From a virus, in IMG/VR virus record IMGVR_UViG_3300047469_000056, positions 1-22,911 of that record: a DNA stretch of 22,911 nucleotides; one strand, written 5' to 3'. Positions 22,767 to 22,911 of this stretch are shown in pieces. Made by a program: the position numbers and the translations under genes. The notes under the pieces are model-generated. The model saw only the letters and a list, made by a program, of their open reading frames with translations. It was not told where the DNA came from and ran no database searches. Position 1 is the first letter of the stretch. Each line of letters begins with the position of its first letter.

Positions 22767-22911
22767 TCGCGAACCTCTTGATAGTTGGCGTCCGCATCGG
22801 CTGTGGACGGGTCTTTCGCGCCCATGGTCTTCGCGGACAGAATCTTAGCCTCGGCGTTGATGCGGGCGATACGCTCCGCGGAGGCGAGTTTCATGCCCTC
22901 GATGCGCTCGG
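22763..22911 (-). CDS. C-terminal end of a late gene, probably portal protein
   Basis: The frame is open from the right edge to TGA at 22763-22765 and encodes the last 48 residues: ERIEGMKLASAERIARINAE, then AKILSAKTMGAKDPSTADAD and ANYQEVRE. An Ala/Glu/Arg helical tail followed by a short flexible end immediately before the small helical gene and the scaffold is where the portal C-terminus lies in similar phages. The identification rests on gene order only. The terminase genes would be outside the window. Confidence 0.55.
   Translation of the reverse strand, partial: ERIEGMKLASAERIARINAEAKILSAKTMGAKDPSTADADANYQEVRE

Overview
The window looks like part of a temperate, podovirus-like phage (or prophage) of a GC-rich proteobacterium. 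The evidence is a tyrosine integrase next to a tRNA-Leu 3' fragment with an encoded CCA end, a YqaJ-type recombinase with SSB, AlpA-type and DUF4224-like small proteins, and a complete scaffold / SU10-like capsid / tail / ejection-protein / S74 tail-fibre series. The host is an inference from gene families and composition, not a direct reading.

Layout. Positions 1-9777 are a dense rightward (+) operon. It starts with the end of a 9-residue-repeat protein, then a recombination block (399-2000), then about twenty small, mostly unknown early or accessory genes joined by ATGA/TGATG overlaps (2029-8167), then AlpA-like regulator, small gene, DUF4224-like gene and integrase (8154-9777). Positions 9778-10010 hold the attachment region: 57 bases identical in form to the 3' part of a tRNA-Leu(UAA), flanked by three direct copies of ATTGCGGAAC that look like integrase arm sites. 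From the right edge back to 9983, leftward (-), runs the late module: portal end, two small genes, scaffold, major capsid, two small head genes, adaptor-like protein, tail protein, small tail genes, four ejection-type proteins, S74 tail fibre, an Ig-like tail protein and a last small gene. Early and late modules converge at the attachment site. One small (+) membrane-protein gene (12063-12260) sits inside the late module.

The main result is that the late module cannot be read with the standard code. Twelve late genes contain 26 in-frame TAG codons and no in-frame TGA or TAA. With TAG read as an amino acid every one becomes a full-length, frame-consistent phage gene (for example SAIG-TAG-REDLSD in the capsid, SD-TAG-QQLVL, tandem TAG TAG in GD-TAG-TAG-AVAVLQ). 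The sequence contexts are strongly glutamine-like, so this is most simply genetic code 15 (amber to Gln). The rightward genes have no clear internal TAG and use TAG as a terminator in one or two places, so the recoding is confined to lytic structural genes. That fits a translational switch in which capsid, tail and ejection proteins are made only once an amber-reading tRNA is available. No such tRNA lies in this window. A recoded temperate phage of a GC-rich proteobacterium would be an unusual case of this phenomenon.
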